The position numbers and the translations under genes were made by a program. DNA of 64,000 bases from Flavobacteriales bacterium UBA6051 (GTDB lineage Bacteria > Bacteroidota > Bacteroidia > Flavobacteriales_D > Crocinitomicaceae): positions 62,001 through 126,000 of the forward strand of contig DIYP01000003.1 in the NCBI GenBank assembly GCA_002427735.1, given 5' to 3'. The notes under the pieces were generated by a model. The model made no database searches. It saw only the letters and a program-made list of their open reading frames with translations, and had not been told where the DNA came from. Shown here in pieces: positions 17,463 to 26,599 of this stretch (its first letter is position 1; each line of letters starts with the position of its first letter).

Positions 17463-18492
17463 TGTACCTGAAAATTAAATAATTTGTACTCCAGGTCAAT
17501 ATGAACAACATGAATGCCCAGTTTAAAAAAGCTTGTGGATTGGAGGGAGGTTCTGATTTAAAATGCTGATCCTCCATTTTTCGCTTTTCGAGCTTTTCGA
17601 TTTCCTCATAAATAGATTTCAGACTCTTCTCATCTGTAGCCCGAAAGTATTGTCCATTAGTGATGTCCGCAATTTTCATCAATGTCATTTCATCAATTTC
17701 AACGGGCATCGTACTGTATTGAACCCCAAATGGCGTTACAGATGGGAGTGGAGCCTCGCCATTGCTTCCCATACCAATCGTGTAAACACGAATGTTCTTC
17801 GCTCTTGCCAGCTCAGCAGCCATTTCTGGAGAGATATCGCCAGAATTATTACTACCATCCGTCAAGAGAATAATCACCTTTGATGCAATACTATCGTTCC
17901 TGAGACGCGTAACTGCAGTTCCAAGTCCAGTTCCAATGGCGGTACCACCTTCAATACGCTCACCGCTAATATCATCTATCTGCTCTTTTAAAACAGTGTA
18001 ATCTAGCGTGGCAGGACAGGCAGTGTAAGCTTCTCCTGCATAAACTACTAGTCCTATTCGGTCTCCTTTTCTGCCATCAACAAATTCTTTAGCAACTTTT
18101 TTAGAGGCTTCCAGACGATTTGGTTCAAAATCGCGGGCGAGCATTGATAGGGAAACATCCATTGCTAAAATAATATCGATCCCGTTCTTGTAGTCTTTGT
18201 CAAAATCGTCATACTGTGCCCAGTGAAAAGGTTTTGCCATAGCAAAGATCAATAGAACGGCGATGAATCCGTAGGACAATAGGATTAATTCTCTAACACG
18301 AAGAATCCATTTGGAGCCAATGCTTCTCTGATCCTGAGAATTTCGGGAATACTTAAATTCTCCTTTTCTGTTCTTTTCCAACGAGAAGATAACGATGAGC
18401 ACAATCGGGATAATACACATGAGCCAAAGCCAATGGGCAGAGAAGAATTCATATTCCCAAAATCGTATGTTCCAATTAGTCAACATTGTCAA
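17455..18492 (-). CDS. batA: BatA-like VWA membrane protein
   Basis: 345 residues. Two N-terminal helices (LWLMCIIPIVLIVIF; ELILLSYGFIAVLLIFAMA), a VWA domain at about 105-290, and a C-terminal helix at about 325-342. MIDAS residues: DVSLS, Thr in GGTAIGTG, and LLTDGSNNSG. It contains the classic CPATLDYTVLK segment of BatA. It overlaps the DUF4381-like gene upstream by 17 bases, so translation is probably coupled; a second ATG two codons in (18486) is possible. Part of the moxR-bat operon. Confidence 0.92.
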   Translation of the reverse strand: MTMLTNWNIRFWEYEFFSAHWLWLMCIIPIVLIVIFSLEKNRKGEFKYSRNSQDQRSIGSKWILRVRELILLSYGFIAVLLIFAMAKPFHWAQYDDFDKDYKNGIDIILAMDVSLSMLARDFEPNRLEASKKVAKEFVDGRKGDRIGLVVYAGEAYTACPATLDYTVLKEQIDDISGERIEGGTAIGTGLGTAVTRLRNDSIASKVIILLTDGSNNSGDISPEMAAELARAKNIRVYTIGMGSNGEAPLPSVTPFGVQYSTMPVEIDEMTLMKIADITNGQYFRATDEKSLKSIYEEIEKLEKRKMEDQHFKSEPPSNPQAFLNWAFMLFILTWSTNYLIFRYNG

Positions 18493-19447
18493 AATCTAAT
18501 GGGCTTGTTTCTGCTACAACCTGCCTTGCAAGGGTCGATACTCTTAGAATTGCTATAACTTCTGGTTTTGACTTCGCAAATTTCACCATATCTGATTGCG
18601 AGAGAATCTTAAGAATAATATCAACAGTTTCTTTTTCCAATCCCTTACGCGTTAATATAAGTGAAGCTTCATGGGTTGTTTTTTCCAGTAAAGAGATGTC
18701 ATATCGGGAAGTAAGATAAGATCGAAGAATGTATGATAATTCAATAAAATGTTCTTTCAGTTGATCTTTTTCCCAGAGCTTAGCTTCTTCGAGCGCATCT
18801 ATCGCAATTAATGTTCGTTCCTTTAAGGAAATTGGCCGCTCATCTTCTATTATTTCGTCCAATGCTGCTCTTTTGCGGCGAATATTTCGGATAACGAAAA
18901 AGGCTACTGTCCCCAGAATAATGAGTGTCATCCACCACCAATGTGTTTTTAGAAATGCCTTGAATGAAAATGGTCTTGGCGGAACTTCAGCATAGTTTTC
19001 TTTGATATCGTAAAGGTCCACGCCATCAATAGGATCGCTTAAATGACACATCAAAACGAGATCGTCAAAAGTGAAAGTGGAGTCATTTACAACGATACTT
19101 GGCCCAGGTAGAATGTATGCACCGCTATCCCATGCTGTGATTACGTATTGTCCCACCCATTCTTTCTGCTGGTTATGCATGATAAAAGTATCCTGAAATT
19201 CATCGATGATCTCAAATTCAATACCTTCTGAAGTTAATGAGCTTCCCTCTTTGACTTCAAGTGCTTCAATAAGATCTTTCTTTGGAATGAAAATAACGGT
19301 ATCGTCCACGTTTATTTTAACGCTGTACGTTAATGTGATTGGTTGGCCAATCATCAATTGTGATTCGGACACTTTTTCATCTAATTCCTGCGCCAGGAGT
19401 ACCGAACTCCAGAAAAAGACAAAGAGATATGTCAATAATCGATTCAT
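18476..19447 (-). CDS. Membrane protein of the bat operon (DUF4381-like, BatD-related)
   Basis: 323 residues. Signal peptide (LFVFFWSSVLLAQ), a periplasmic immunoglobulin-like domain of about 140 residues (MIGQPITLTYSVKINVDDTV; WDSGAYILPGPSIVV), one transmembrane helix at about 168-188, and a cytoplasmic helical domain rich in Leu/Glu (LKEHFIELSYILRSYLTSRY). The arrangement is that of the DUF4381-like proteins that sit between the DUF58 and batA genes in Bacteroidota. It starts within the DUF58 gene (4-base overlap) and runs 17 bases into batA. Likely a subunit that links the membrane VWA proteins to the cytoplasmic MoxR/DUF58 pair; inference. Confidence 0.78.
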   Translation of the reverse strand: MNRLLTYLFVFFWSSVLLAQELDEKVSESQLMIGQPITLTYSVKINVDDTVIFIPKKDLIEALEVKEGSSLTSEGIEFEIIDEFQDTFIMHNQQKEWVGQYVITAWDSGAYILPGPSIVVNDSTFTFDDLVLMCHLSDPIDGVDLYDIKENYAEVPPRPFSFKAFLKTHWWWMTLIILGTVAFFVIRNIRRKRAALDEIIEDERPISLKERTLIAIDALEEAKLWEKDQLKEHFIELSYILRSYLTSRYDISLLEKTTHEASLILTRKGLEKETVDIILKILSQSDMVKFAKSKPEVIAILRVSTLARQVVAETSPLDFDNVD

Positions 19448-20310
19448 CGGTTCTGAAAAAGGTGCACCAGCGGTTTTATGAAATCCTGTCCAGTCGAAAG
19501 CGAAGTATAATCGATTCCAGATTTTTTAAAGTCATTCGTCAATTTTTGCTCAAACCGTCTAAAGTTTTCGGCGTGCGTTTCTTTGGCTTGTGCACTATTC
19601 GTATTTACCCAAGTTGTCTCTTTGGTTTCAGAGTTAAATAATTGCACAATTCCCATACTAGGTAATGTTGCCTCTGCTTCATCAACCAGCCTTAAAGCAA
19701 TCATGTCATGCTTTTTGCGCGTTACCTTAAGGCCTTCCATGAAATCATTGTCATCTATGAAATCACTGATCACAAATGCAATACTTCGCTTTTTCTGTGT
19801 ATTCCTGAAAAATTTTAAGCCTTCACTCAAATTTGTTCCTTCACTTTTCGGTTGAATTTCAATGAACTCTCTGAGGATGACCAACGCGTGTTTTTTTCCT
19901 TTCTCGGGGGCAATGTATTTTTCTACCTGATCGGAAACAAAGATTGCACCTACTTTATCATTATTACTAATGGCCGAGAAGGAGAGGACAGCGGCCAACT
20001 CCAGAGCTAAGTCTTTTTTTGTTTTCGTTTTCCAGCCGAAATCTTTCGACCCGGAAACATCAATGATGAGCATAACGGTTAGCTCCCGTTCTTCATCAAA
20101 TACTTTTACGTGTGGTTCATTGAATCGCGCAGTCACATTCCAATCAATGGTGCGCACCTCGTCTCCGATGTTGTAATCACGAACCTCACTGAATGTCATA
20201 CCTCTCCCTTTAAAGGCAGAGTGATATTCACCAGAAAAAATATGTTTGGTGAGCCCTTTGGTTTTAATTTCCAAGAGGCGGATTTTCTTAAGAAGTTCTT
20301 TCGTGTCCAT
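19444..20310 (-). CDS. DUF58-family protein (VWA-like, MoxR partner)
   Basis: 288 residues, cytoplasmic. It contains the DUF58 signature GEYHSAFKGRGMTFSEVRDY, then IGDEVRTIDWNVTARFNEPH, followed by a degenerate VWA fold with LIIDVSGSKDFGWK at about 90. This family is nearly always encoded beside MoxR ATPases and is thought to present clients to them. Here it lies 7 bases after moxR and 4 bases into the next gene. Confidence 0.92.
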   Translation of the reverse strand: MDTKELLKKIRLLEIKTKGLTKHIFSGEYHSAFKGRGMTFSEVRDYNIGDEVRTIDWNVTARFNEPHVKVFDEERELTVMLIIDVSGSKDFGWKTKTKKDLALELAAVLSFSAISNNDKVGAIFVSDQVEKYIAPEKGKKHALVILREFIEIQPKSEGTNLSEGLKFFRNTQKKRSIAFVISDFIDDNDFMEGLKVTRKKHDMIALRLVDEAEATLPSMGIVQLFNSETKETTWVNTNSAQAKETHAENFRRFEQKLTNDFKKSGIDYTSLSTGQDFIKPLVHLFQNR

Positions 20311-20317
20311 ATAGGGG

Positions 20318-21340
20318 CTAAGGAACTTCTACTTTATTCACGATTTTATTCACGACATCCGTTGCCGTGATATTTTCAGCTTCCGCTTCATACGTCAGCC
20401 CCATTCTGTGTCGCATAACGTCTGGAGCAATAGCACGAATGTCTTCAGGAATAACAAAACCACGTCCCTGAATAAAAGCGTAGGCTTTGGCAGCCAATGC
20501 GAGATTTATACTTGCTCTGGGAGAACATCCAACACTGATCATTGGTTCTAAGAATCCAAGACCGTATTTTTCTGGCTCTCTTGTTGCGTAGACTATATCA
20601 ACGATGTACTGTTCAATTTTTTCATCAAGATAAACCTGCTTAACCAGTTCTCGACAGCGTTCAATATCTTCTACTGAAACAACTTTTTGCGCTTTTGGTA
20701 ACCCTTCCTGACGTGCATTTGAACGGATGATCAAGCGTTCTTCATCTCTCGATGGATAATCAAGGAAAACCTTGAGCATAAAACGGTCAACTTGTGCTTC
20801 GGGAAGTGGATACGTTCCTTCTTGTTCAATTGGATTCTGTGTTGCCAAAACCAGGAAAGGTTTCGGGAGCGTATATGTTTCATCACCGATGGTGATTTGT
20901 CGTTCCTGCATGGCTTCCAGTAAAGCACTTTGCACTTTAGCCGGAGCTCTATTAATTTCATCGGCCAAGACGAAATTGGAAAAAATAGGACCTTTTTTTA
21001 CCGAAAAGCTTTCTGTCTTCTGGCTGTAGATCAATGTCCCGGTTACGTCTGCTGGTAAAAGGTCAGGCGTAAACTGGATTCGGCTAAAGTCGACATCAAT
21101 GGCATCGGATAAGGTTTTTATTGCTAACGTTTTTGCCAGACCAGGAACTCCCTCAAGTAATACGTGTCCATCCGCAAGCAATGCAATGAGCAAACGATCC
21201 ATCATGTAGGTTTGTCCAACGATTACTTTTGCAACTTCTTCTCTTAGCGACTTGATAATGAATGATTCTTTCTGAATTTTATCACTTACAATTCGGAGCG
21301 CTTCCGCTGGGTTGATTGGGTTATTCTGGTTTTCTAACAT
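20318..21340 (-). CDS. moxR: MoxR-family AAA+ ATPase
   Basis: 340 residues from the ATG at 21340; the longest frame adds 26 residues that do not match the family. Walker A GVPGLAKT, Walker B LADEINRAP, sensor-1 LATQNPIEQEGTYPLPEAQ and sensor-2 GCSPRASINLALAAKA are all present. MoxR ATPases act as chaperone-like remodellers, often installing metals or cofactors or assembling VWA proteins. It is the first gene of a nine-gene run reaching down to 12391. A near-consensus -7 box (CAACTTTG, minus strand, 21361-21368) sits about 20 bases before the start. Confidence 0.95.
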   Translation of the reverse strand: MLENQNNPINPAEALRIVSDKIQKESFIIKSLREEVAKVIVGQTYMMDRLLIALLADGHVLLEGVPGLAKTLAIKTLSDAIDVDFSRIQFTPDLLPADVTGTLIYSQKTESFSVKKGPIFSNFVLADEINRAPAKVQSALLEAMQERQITIGDETYTLPKPFLVLATQNPIEQEGTYPLPEAQVDRFMLKVFLDYPSRDEERLIIRSNARQEGLPKAQKVVSVEDIERCRELVKQVYLDEKIEQYIVDIVYATREPEKYGLGFLEPMISVGCSPRASINLALAAKAYAFIQGRGFVIPEDIRAIAPDVMRHRMGLTYEAEAENITATDVVNKIVNKVEVP

Positions 21341-21447
21341 ATGCCGATTTATGTAACTAACAAAGTTGTGAAGATATATCTTGAAACCCTTGATATTGCT
21401 GTTAATTAATGTTAACATTGTTACGCGAAAGGCTGATTATTAAAGCG

Positions 21448-21810
21448 ATGGAGAAACGTGAGTGCAAAGAATGTGGACAGACATTATCTGGTCGAAAAGA
21501 CCAGAAGTTTTGCTCTGATTATTGTCGAAATACATTCAATAATCGGTTAAATGAAGATGCGACAAAATATATGCGGAGAATTAACAACATTCTTCGCAAA
21601 AATCGGCGTATTCTAATCAAGTTAAACCCTGAAGGTAAGAAGACGGTTGACGGTATTACTTTAGCTGAAGAAGGCTTTAATTTTCATTACTACACAAACG
21701 TTTACAAGACAAAGACAGGGTCTCAGTACTTTTTTTGTTATGAACAAGGCTATTTGAAACTAGATAGCGATAAATACATGCTTGTTCAGAAACAAGATTA
21801 TGTTAAGTGA
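21448..21810 (+). CDS. Small zinc-ribbon protein conserved in Bacteroidota
   Basis: 120 residues from the ATG at 21448; the longer frame reaching back to 21409 lacks family similarity. The N-terminus has a CxxC...CxxxC zinc site: KECGQTLSGRKDQKFCSDYC. Then a basic helical segment follows (YMRRINNILRKNRRILIKLN), and the end has aromatic residues (EEGFNFHYYTNVYKTKTGSQ; YFFCYEQGYLKL). It resembles a conserved Bacteroidota family of unknown role. The zinc ribbon and strong basic patch suggest nucleic-acid binding, which is inference. Its stop directly abuts the stop of the convergent PTPS gene. Confidence 0.75.
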   Translation: MEKRECKECGQTLSGRKDQKFCSDYCRNTFNNRLNEDATKYMRRINNILRKNRRILIKLNPEGKKTVDGITLAEEGFNFHYYTNVYKTKTGSQYFFCYEQGYLKLDSDKYMLVQKQDYVK

Positions 21811-22218
21811 TTATTCTTCTCCTGAGTAAAAAACCTTGTTGTTTTCTGTTTCAGTAAGTTGTACTTCTAGTTTAAAACTCTCATCAATTCGATTACGCAG
21901 TAATTTCCATATGACAACTGCAATATTTTCTGCCGTTGGGTTCAACCCATCAAATTCAGGGCAATCGAGGTTTAGATTTTTATGATCAAATCGTTCGATT
22001 ACTTCTTCGCGTATGATATGCTTAAGTGTTTTTAAATCAACTACAAATCCTGTATTAGGGTCGATGTCACCGTCTACCCATACCTCCAGCGTATAATTGT
22101 GACCGTGATAATTTGGGTAGCTGCATTTCCCAAAGACTTCTAGGTTTTTTGCTTCATTCCAATCTTCAATGAACAAACGATGTGCTGCATTAAAGGTTTC
22201 TCTTCGACAGACTTTCAT
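21811..22218 (-). CDS. 6-pyruvoyl-tetrahydropterin synthase family protein (copy 1)
   Basis: 135 residues. The zinc-binding histidines are in FNAAHRL and YHGHNY, the catalytic pair is represented by FDHKNLNLD, and TETENN ends the fold. The key spacing is Cys-x5-His-Gly-His (GKCSYPNYHGH), as in animal 6-pyruvoyl-tetrahydropterin synthase, not the Cys-x3-HGH of typical QueD. It thus belongs to the PTPS-I/II subgroup. Substrate is dihydroneopterin triphosphate or a relative; the product could be a biopterin precursor or 6-carboxy-tetrahydropterin (queuosine). It lies 4 bases after the large receptor gene. A second copy is at 54758-55189. Confidence 0.88.
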   Translation of the reverse strand: MKVCRRETFNAAHRLFIEDWNEAKNLEVFGKCSYPNYHGHNYTLEVWVDGDIDPNTGFVVDLKTLKHIIREEVIERFDHKNLNLDCPEFDGLNPTAENIAVVIWKLLRNRIDESFKLEVQLTETENNKVFYSGEE

Positions 22219-22222
22219 GTAT

Positions 22223-25200
22223 TTAAATCTTCTTTTTCACAGAGATGACAGTTACATCATCTGTTTGTTGATTGGTTCCGGTCCATTTAGTAAAGCTTTC
22301 TTCAATCATTTTGCGCTGTTCAGATAAAGGAAGATAGATATTGGCTTCAAATAATTCCAGAAGACGACGGAAGGAATACTTTTTGTCCTTTGGGCCACCG
22401 AACTGATCCTGGAATCCATCAGTGAACAAGAATAAATTATAATCGGAAGTAAAGTTCGCATAGTGTGTGCTGTACCCTTCAAAGTTTTCTTCGATATCGC
22501 CAATATGTTTATTGTCGCCTTTGAACATTGTAAATACAGTCTTTTCGAAAATAAGGAAACGTGATCCAGCGCACGCATATGAAAGCTCATCAGAGTCATC
22601 TTCGAAAACACAAATAGTGACTTCCATGCCATCGTTTACGGCATTTTTGCCTTCTCCCTTTGGAAGATATTCCTGCAGTTTTTTGTCTAGCTCATTCAGA
22701 ATTTTGGCTGGATCAATTACACTGTTTTCAAGAACAATACTATTGAGCAAATTGAAACCTAATAATGTCATAAATGATCCAGGTACTCCATGCCCTGTAC
22801 AATCAGCCAGAACTAGTACATTATGCTTCTGCACTTTTTGCATCCAATAGAAGTCACCGGATACAATATCTTTTGGTTTCGATATGATGAAGTATTCGTC
22901 AAAGGCTTCTTTGAACTGTTCAACCTGGGGCAATAGGTTGTACTGAATGCGGCGTGCATAATTGATGCTCGATGTAATAGCATCGCGTTGATCTCTTATG
23001 ATTTCTTGTTGTTCTCTAATGTCAGTAATGTCTCTCGCCAAAGCAATGAAACCGTTGATATGACTATTAGACCCTGCAGAATATAAAGTCGTTACATATT
23101 GACCAATCCATACAACATCTCCATTCTTTTTCTTAATCGGGAACTCGCGATATGAACTCGATAAGCGCTCTACAAAATGATTACGATAATAATTTCCAAT
23201 TTCTTCTTGATGATCATCTGGGATAATGGACAGCGATAATGTGCCGATGAGGTCTTCTTTACTATACCCCAATTTTGCGTAACAAGTGTCATTTAGGAAT
23301 ATGAAATTCCCATTGATATCACATCGATAAATGAAATCTTGAGCGTTTTGTACCAATAATTCGTACGTGTTTTCGAGTTCCATCTTTTCAGAGACATCTT
23401 GTCCAAGTATGACCCGAATGTTTTGTGAAAAGTCTTTGTAGGCCCATTCTATCCAACGTATTTCACCATACGTATTCTCCATGGGAACGAGATACTTTTC
23501 GCCATCTTTAAATTCCTTGGTAATGTCTTTTTCTCTAAACTTCTTGCCAAAGGGAACAAAATTATTCAGGATGGAAATATTGTTACCTATAAACTCGTCG
23601 TGTGTGATATTGGCGAAGTTTGAGATATTTTCACTTGAGTAAGTAACCTTGCCTTCTTTATTGAATGCAATAGCCGGAATATTTCCTCTGTTAATAATTG
23701 ATGAGACGAAAATGAGTTTTTCCAGAGAATCATAGCGGATATAACTTGAAAAGACCATCAGGCTTGTCATTACCAACATGGCAATTAAGAAGTAAGTTTT
23801 AGGATAAACTGTCGTTCCCAGAATGCTCACAAAACAAATAGAAATAGAGAGAATTGCCAGTGCGAAAATGACCGTTGATTTAATCTTGCTCATGACGTAA
23901 GGAACCATTGTCGATACCAATACAGTTGCGATAATATTGAAGGGGTGCAGTTTAGAATCATATGTTTCCCAAACGAAATTGGCCATTACAATAATAAGCG
24001 CAAGCTTCAGGTATGTATCGAACATATCATGGCGATTGTTCGATTTAGATGTAAGTGATAAAAAATAAAGTGTAAGAAGGATGAAGCCCATCACTAATGA
24101 CTGCGCCAGTTTAAGTTCAAGGTCTGGAGCAAAGAGAGGTGCAAGTATTTGCGAAAGTGGTGCGGTAATCGCCGCAAATAGCAAAATAGATGGTGTCATT
24201 CTCAAGTGAACAACAATATCTTTGGTATTCATCAACTTGCCGCTATCAAAAGACTTGTAATAGTTCAAAAGGAATATATTGATGAGGACAACACTCACCA
24301 TTAGCACCAAAATGAACCAATTGGTTTTCCAGATAGGAAGACGAACCTGAAAAGGGTATTCACTAGCTTCACTGAAGTTTATTCCATCAAAAGAAGCCTT
24401 TACTTCCAGTACGTAGTTGCCACTTTCAAGATTGAAAAAATCCAGGAATTGTTCCTTCTCATTCAGCACTATCCATTGATCATTAAGACCTTTTAATCGG
24501 TAAGCATACCTTATATCTCCAGCTTTTGGATTGTTAACGTGCAATTCAAAATGAAATGACCCAACATATTCAGGGTTTGCCAGCGTTTTATCTTTTGTTT
24601 GTGTAATTATGGGAGGGAGAGGCGTTTGCTGATTTTCCAACATTTCCGTATTGATCAAGAACAGACCTTCTACGGTTCCGACAAATATGCTGTTATCATT
24701 CTGAAATTGAGAGCGCATATTGGTTTCATATCCCATGAAACCTGATTTTTCATTGTAATAGCGCTTACTCAAGACATTTGCTGCAGAATCTACCTTTAAA
24801 AGTGTGATGCCTTTATTCGTTCCAACGATGAGGTTTCCATGGTTATCCGAATTCAATGTATAGAAAAGTGATGTCTCAAAAAACTGATCACCTTTGATGA
24901 TTCTTTTACTGCCGTCTTTTTTTATTCCAATGATTCCTTTTTCAAGTGTGAACCAACAGGTACCGAACATATCTTTTGTAGAGACTCCAGAGTATGACCC
25001 AAGTCGGGACCCATCAAGGGGAATGTGCTCTAATGAATTTGTGGATCTGTCATACCTGATCAAGCCACCATTGGTGCCAAAAACGATGCTCTTTTCATCA
25101 TTTGAGATCTGTCCAGTGTAGTAATACTGGGGAAGTGGTGAATTGCCTTTGAGGTATTCCGTTATTTTTTCACTTTTTGTATTGATTCGATAAAGTCCTT

Positions 25201-26506
25201 CTCCGGCAATACCTGCCCACAAATAAATGCCATCAGCGAGTACAAAGGTGACGTTCTTGTTCCTGAAGTATTTCTGTTCAAAAGATTCATTTCGTCCTGG
25301 CAGATAAACACGAATCCCCGTATTTGAAGCAACGTAATAAGAAGCTCCGATTTTTGTTATTGCTTTAGCCGTGAAGTCGTATTTTCTAAATTCATTGGAC
25401 TTGTAAATGTCTCCAACGTATGTCTCGTTGTTGTACATACTCACAATGATTTGCCCCTCATCTGTTCTGTAGGGTAGGGCAATATTCGGAGATTCGTACA
25501 GAGGGTGCAATTCTAGTTTTGTGAATGGCTCTCGAGAAACTTTATACAGACCTTTCAGTGATGATGTAATCCAGTAGTCACCGTAGATATCGGTATAAAT
25601 GGAGGTGCATTCTTCTATGGTTTCGTTGTAATTTTGAGCGACAAGAGCTGGAGTTTTGTTTTTCAGTGTATAAACGTTACCCTTGTCTGTAAGAATTCCG
25701 CCCATTTTCGCAACAGAACTATAGGAGCATGATAGAATAACTTCATTTTCAGCGAATCTTGATTCTGTTCGAAATGGATTTATGGAATAAAATCCACCTC
25801 TGTCATTTAAAACAATCTCCAGCCAGTTAGATGCTGTATCATTAACCAGTGCGAGTTTTTCGCCGTCGTAATATCCATACTTTAATCCTTTTAGTTCATC
25901 TCGAGATATGTTAAGCCATTTGTGTATTGCCGTTAGTTTTCCTTCAGATAATCGGAATTTACCATAATTAGATAGGACAAATAGTGCATCGTCAGTCTCA
26001 ATTATTTGAGAAAGAATTAGGTTTTTTTTCTCTTTTTTGACTTCCAAAAGAAAAGATTCTTTGCCCTCTTTTTGTAATAAAATTCCCCATGTACCAAAGA
26101 AATAATTGTACTCGCCTTCACGATGAAAAGCAAGTGCTTCACCATGATTTTTCTCTTTAAGATTTACGCGCTCAATTGTGTCTCTCGTCCTACTGTAGCA
26201 ATAAAACCCCTTGTATTGAGATGCAAATAAAACGTCCGATTCGGAAAAGGAAATGTTTATAACATGATGAGTGTTTTCTGCACCAGGAATCCGAATTTCT
26301 GTGAACTTTTTGCCGTCGTATCGAACCATTTCAGCACCATCCGTTCCGACCCAGATATATCCATCTTTTGATTGATTTACACTGGTTACAGTGGCCATAT
26401 TTAAGCCATCTCTGTGATTGAAATTATCGAAAGTATACAGCTGAGCTAAGCCCACTAAGGGGGCAAATAACGTAAAGACGAATAACGTTAGCAGTGTTTG
26501 TTTCAA
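22223..26506 (-). CDS. Membrane receptor: beta-propeller, 7-TM region, two PAS domains, SpoIIE/PP2C phosphatase
   Basis: 1427 residues. Signal peptide (to about 21), two-component-regulator-type propeller repeats at about 25-630 (GYIWVGTDGAEMVRYDGKKF; GDYWITSSLKGLYKVSRE; IFVGTVEGLFLINTEML), a Y_Y_Y strand domain at about 650-720 (DIRYAYRLKGLNDQWIVL), about seven transmembrane helices at 725-920, PAS domains near 935-1040 and 1055-1160, a short coiled linker, and a PP2C/SpoIIE phosphatase at about 1205-1425. Phosphatase metal-site residues are intact: SGDFYWM, DCTGHGVPGSFM, LFTDGFQDQ, TDDVTVI. No kinase, receiver or output DNA-binding domain is present. It should sense a periplasmic ligand and dephosphorylate a cytoplasmic serine/threonine phosphoprotein, such as an anti-sigma antagonist. 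It starts with TTG, no ATG being available. Confidence 0.88.
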   Translation of the reverse strand: MKQTLLTLFVFTLFAPLVGLAQLYTFDNFNHRDGLNMATVTSVNQSKDGYIWVGTDGAEMVRYDGKKFTEIRIPGAENTHHVINISFSESDVLFASQYKGFYCYSRTRDTIERVNLKEKNHGEALAFHREGEYNYFFGTWGILLQKEGKESFLLEVKKEKKNLILSQIIETDDALFVLSNYGKFRLSEGKLTAIHKWLNISRDELKGLKYGYYDGEKLALVNDTASNWLEIVLNDRGGFYSINPFRTESRFAENEVILSCSYSSVAKMGGILTDKGNVYTLKNKTPALVAQNYNETIEECTSIYTDIYGDYWITSSLKGLYKVSREPFTKLELHPLYESPNIALPYRTDEGQIIVSMYNNETYVGDIYKSNEFRKYDFTAKAITKIGASYYVASNTGIRVYLPGRNESFEQKYFRNKNVTFVLADGIYLWAGIAGEGLYRINTKSEKITEYLKGNSPLPQYYYTGQISNDEKSIVFGTNGGLIRYDRSTNSLEHIPLDGSRLGSYSGVSTKDMFGTCWFTLEKGIIGIKKDGSKRIIKGDQFFETSLFYTLNSDNHGNLIVGTNKGITLLKVDSAANVLSKRYYNEKSGFMGYETNMRSQFQNDNSIFVGTVEGLFLINTEMLENQQTPLPPIITQTKDKTLANPEYVGSFHFELHVNNPKAGDIRYAYRLKGLNDQWIVLNEKEQFLDFFNLESGNYVLEVKASFDGINFSEASEYPFQVRLPIWKTNWFILVLMVSVVLINIFLLNYYKSFDSGKLMNTKDIVVHLRMTPSILLFAAITAPLSQILAPLFAPDLELKLAQSLVMGFILLTLYFLSLTSKSNNRHDMFDTYLKLALIIVMANFVWETYDSKLHPFNIIATVLVSTMVPYVMSKIKSTVIFALAILSISICFVSILGTTVYPKTYFLIAMLVMTSLMVFSSYIRYDSLEKLIFVSSIINRGNIPAIAFNKEGKVTYSSENISNFANITHDEFIGNNISILNNFVPFGKKFREKDITKEFKDGEKYLVPMENTYGEIRWIEWAYKDFSQNIRVILGQDVSEKMELENTYELLVQNAQDFIYRCDINGNFIFLNDTCYAKLGYSKEDLIGTLSLSIIPDDHQEEIGNYYRNHFVERLSSSYREFPIKKKNGDVVWIGQYVTTLYSAGSNSHINGFIALARDITDIREQQEIIRDQRDAITSSINYARRIQYNLLPQVEQFKEAFDEYFIISKPKDIVSGDFYWMQKVQKHNVLVLADCTGHGVPGSFMTLLGFNLLNSIVLENSVIDPAKILNELDKKLQEYLPKGEGKNAVNDGMEVTICVFEDDSDELSYACAGSRFLIFEKTVFTMFKGDNKHIGDIEENFEGYSTHYANFTSDYNLFLFTDGFQDQFGGPKDKKYSFRRLLELFEANIYLPLSEQRKMIEESFTKWTGTNQQTDDVTVISVKKKI

Positions 26507-26599
26507 ACTCGAAAGAGAAGTTGGTTTTCAATCAACCAAGTTAACAAAAAACAAGAGAAAATGCAGGACTGTTCGCACTTTCAGGGAAAAGAGCTGTTT

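Noticed and set aside
26521..26539. Hairpin TTGGTT/AACCAA after purK as terminator
   Set aside because: Six-base stem without a U-tract in the minus-strand direction.
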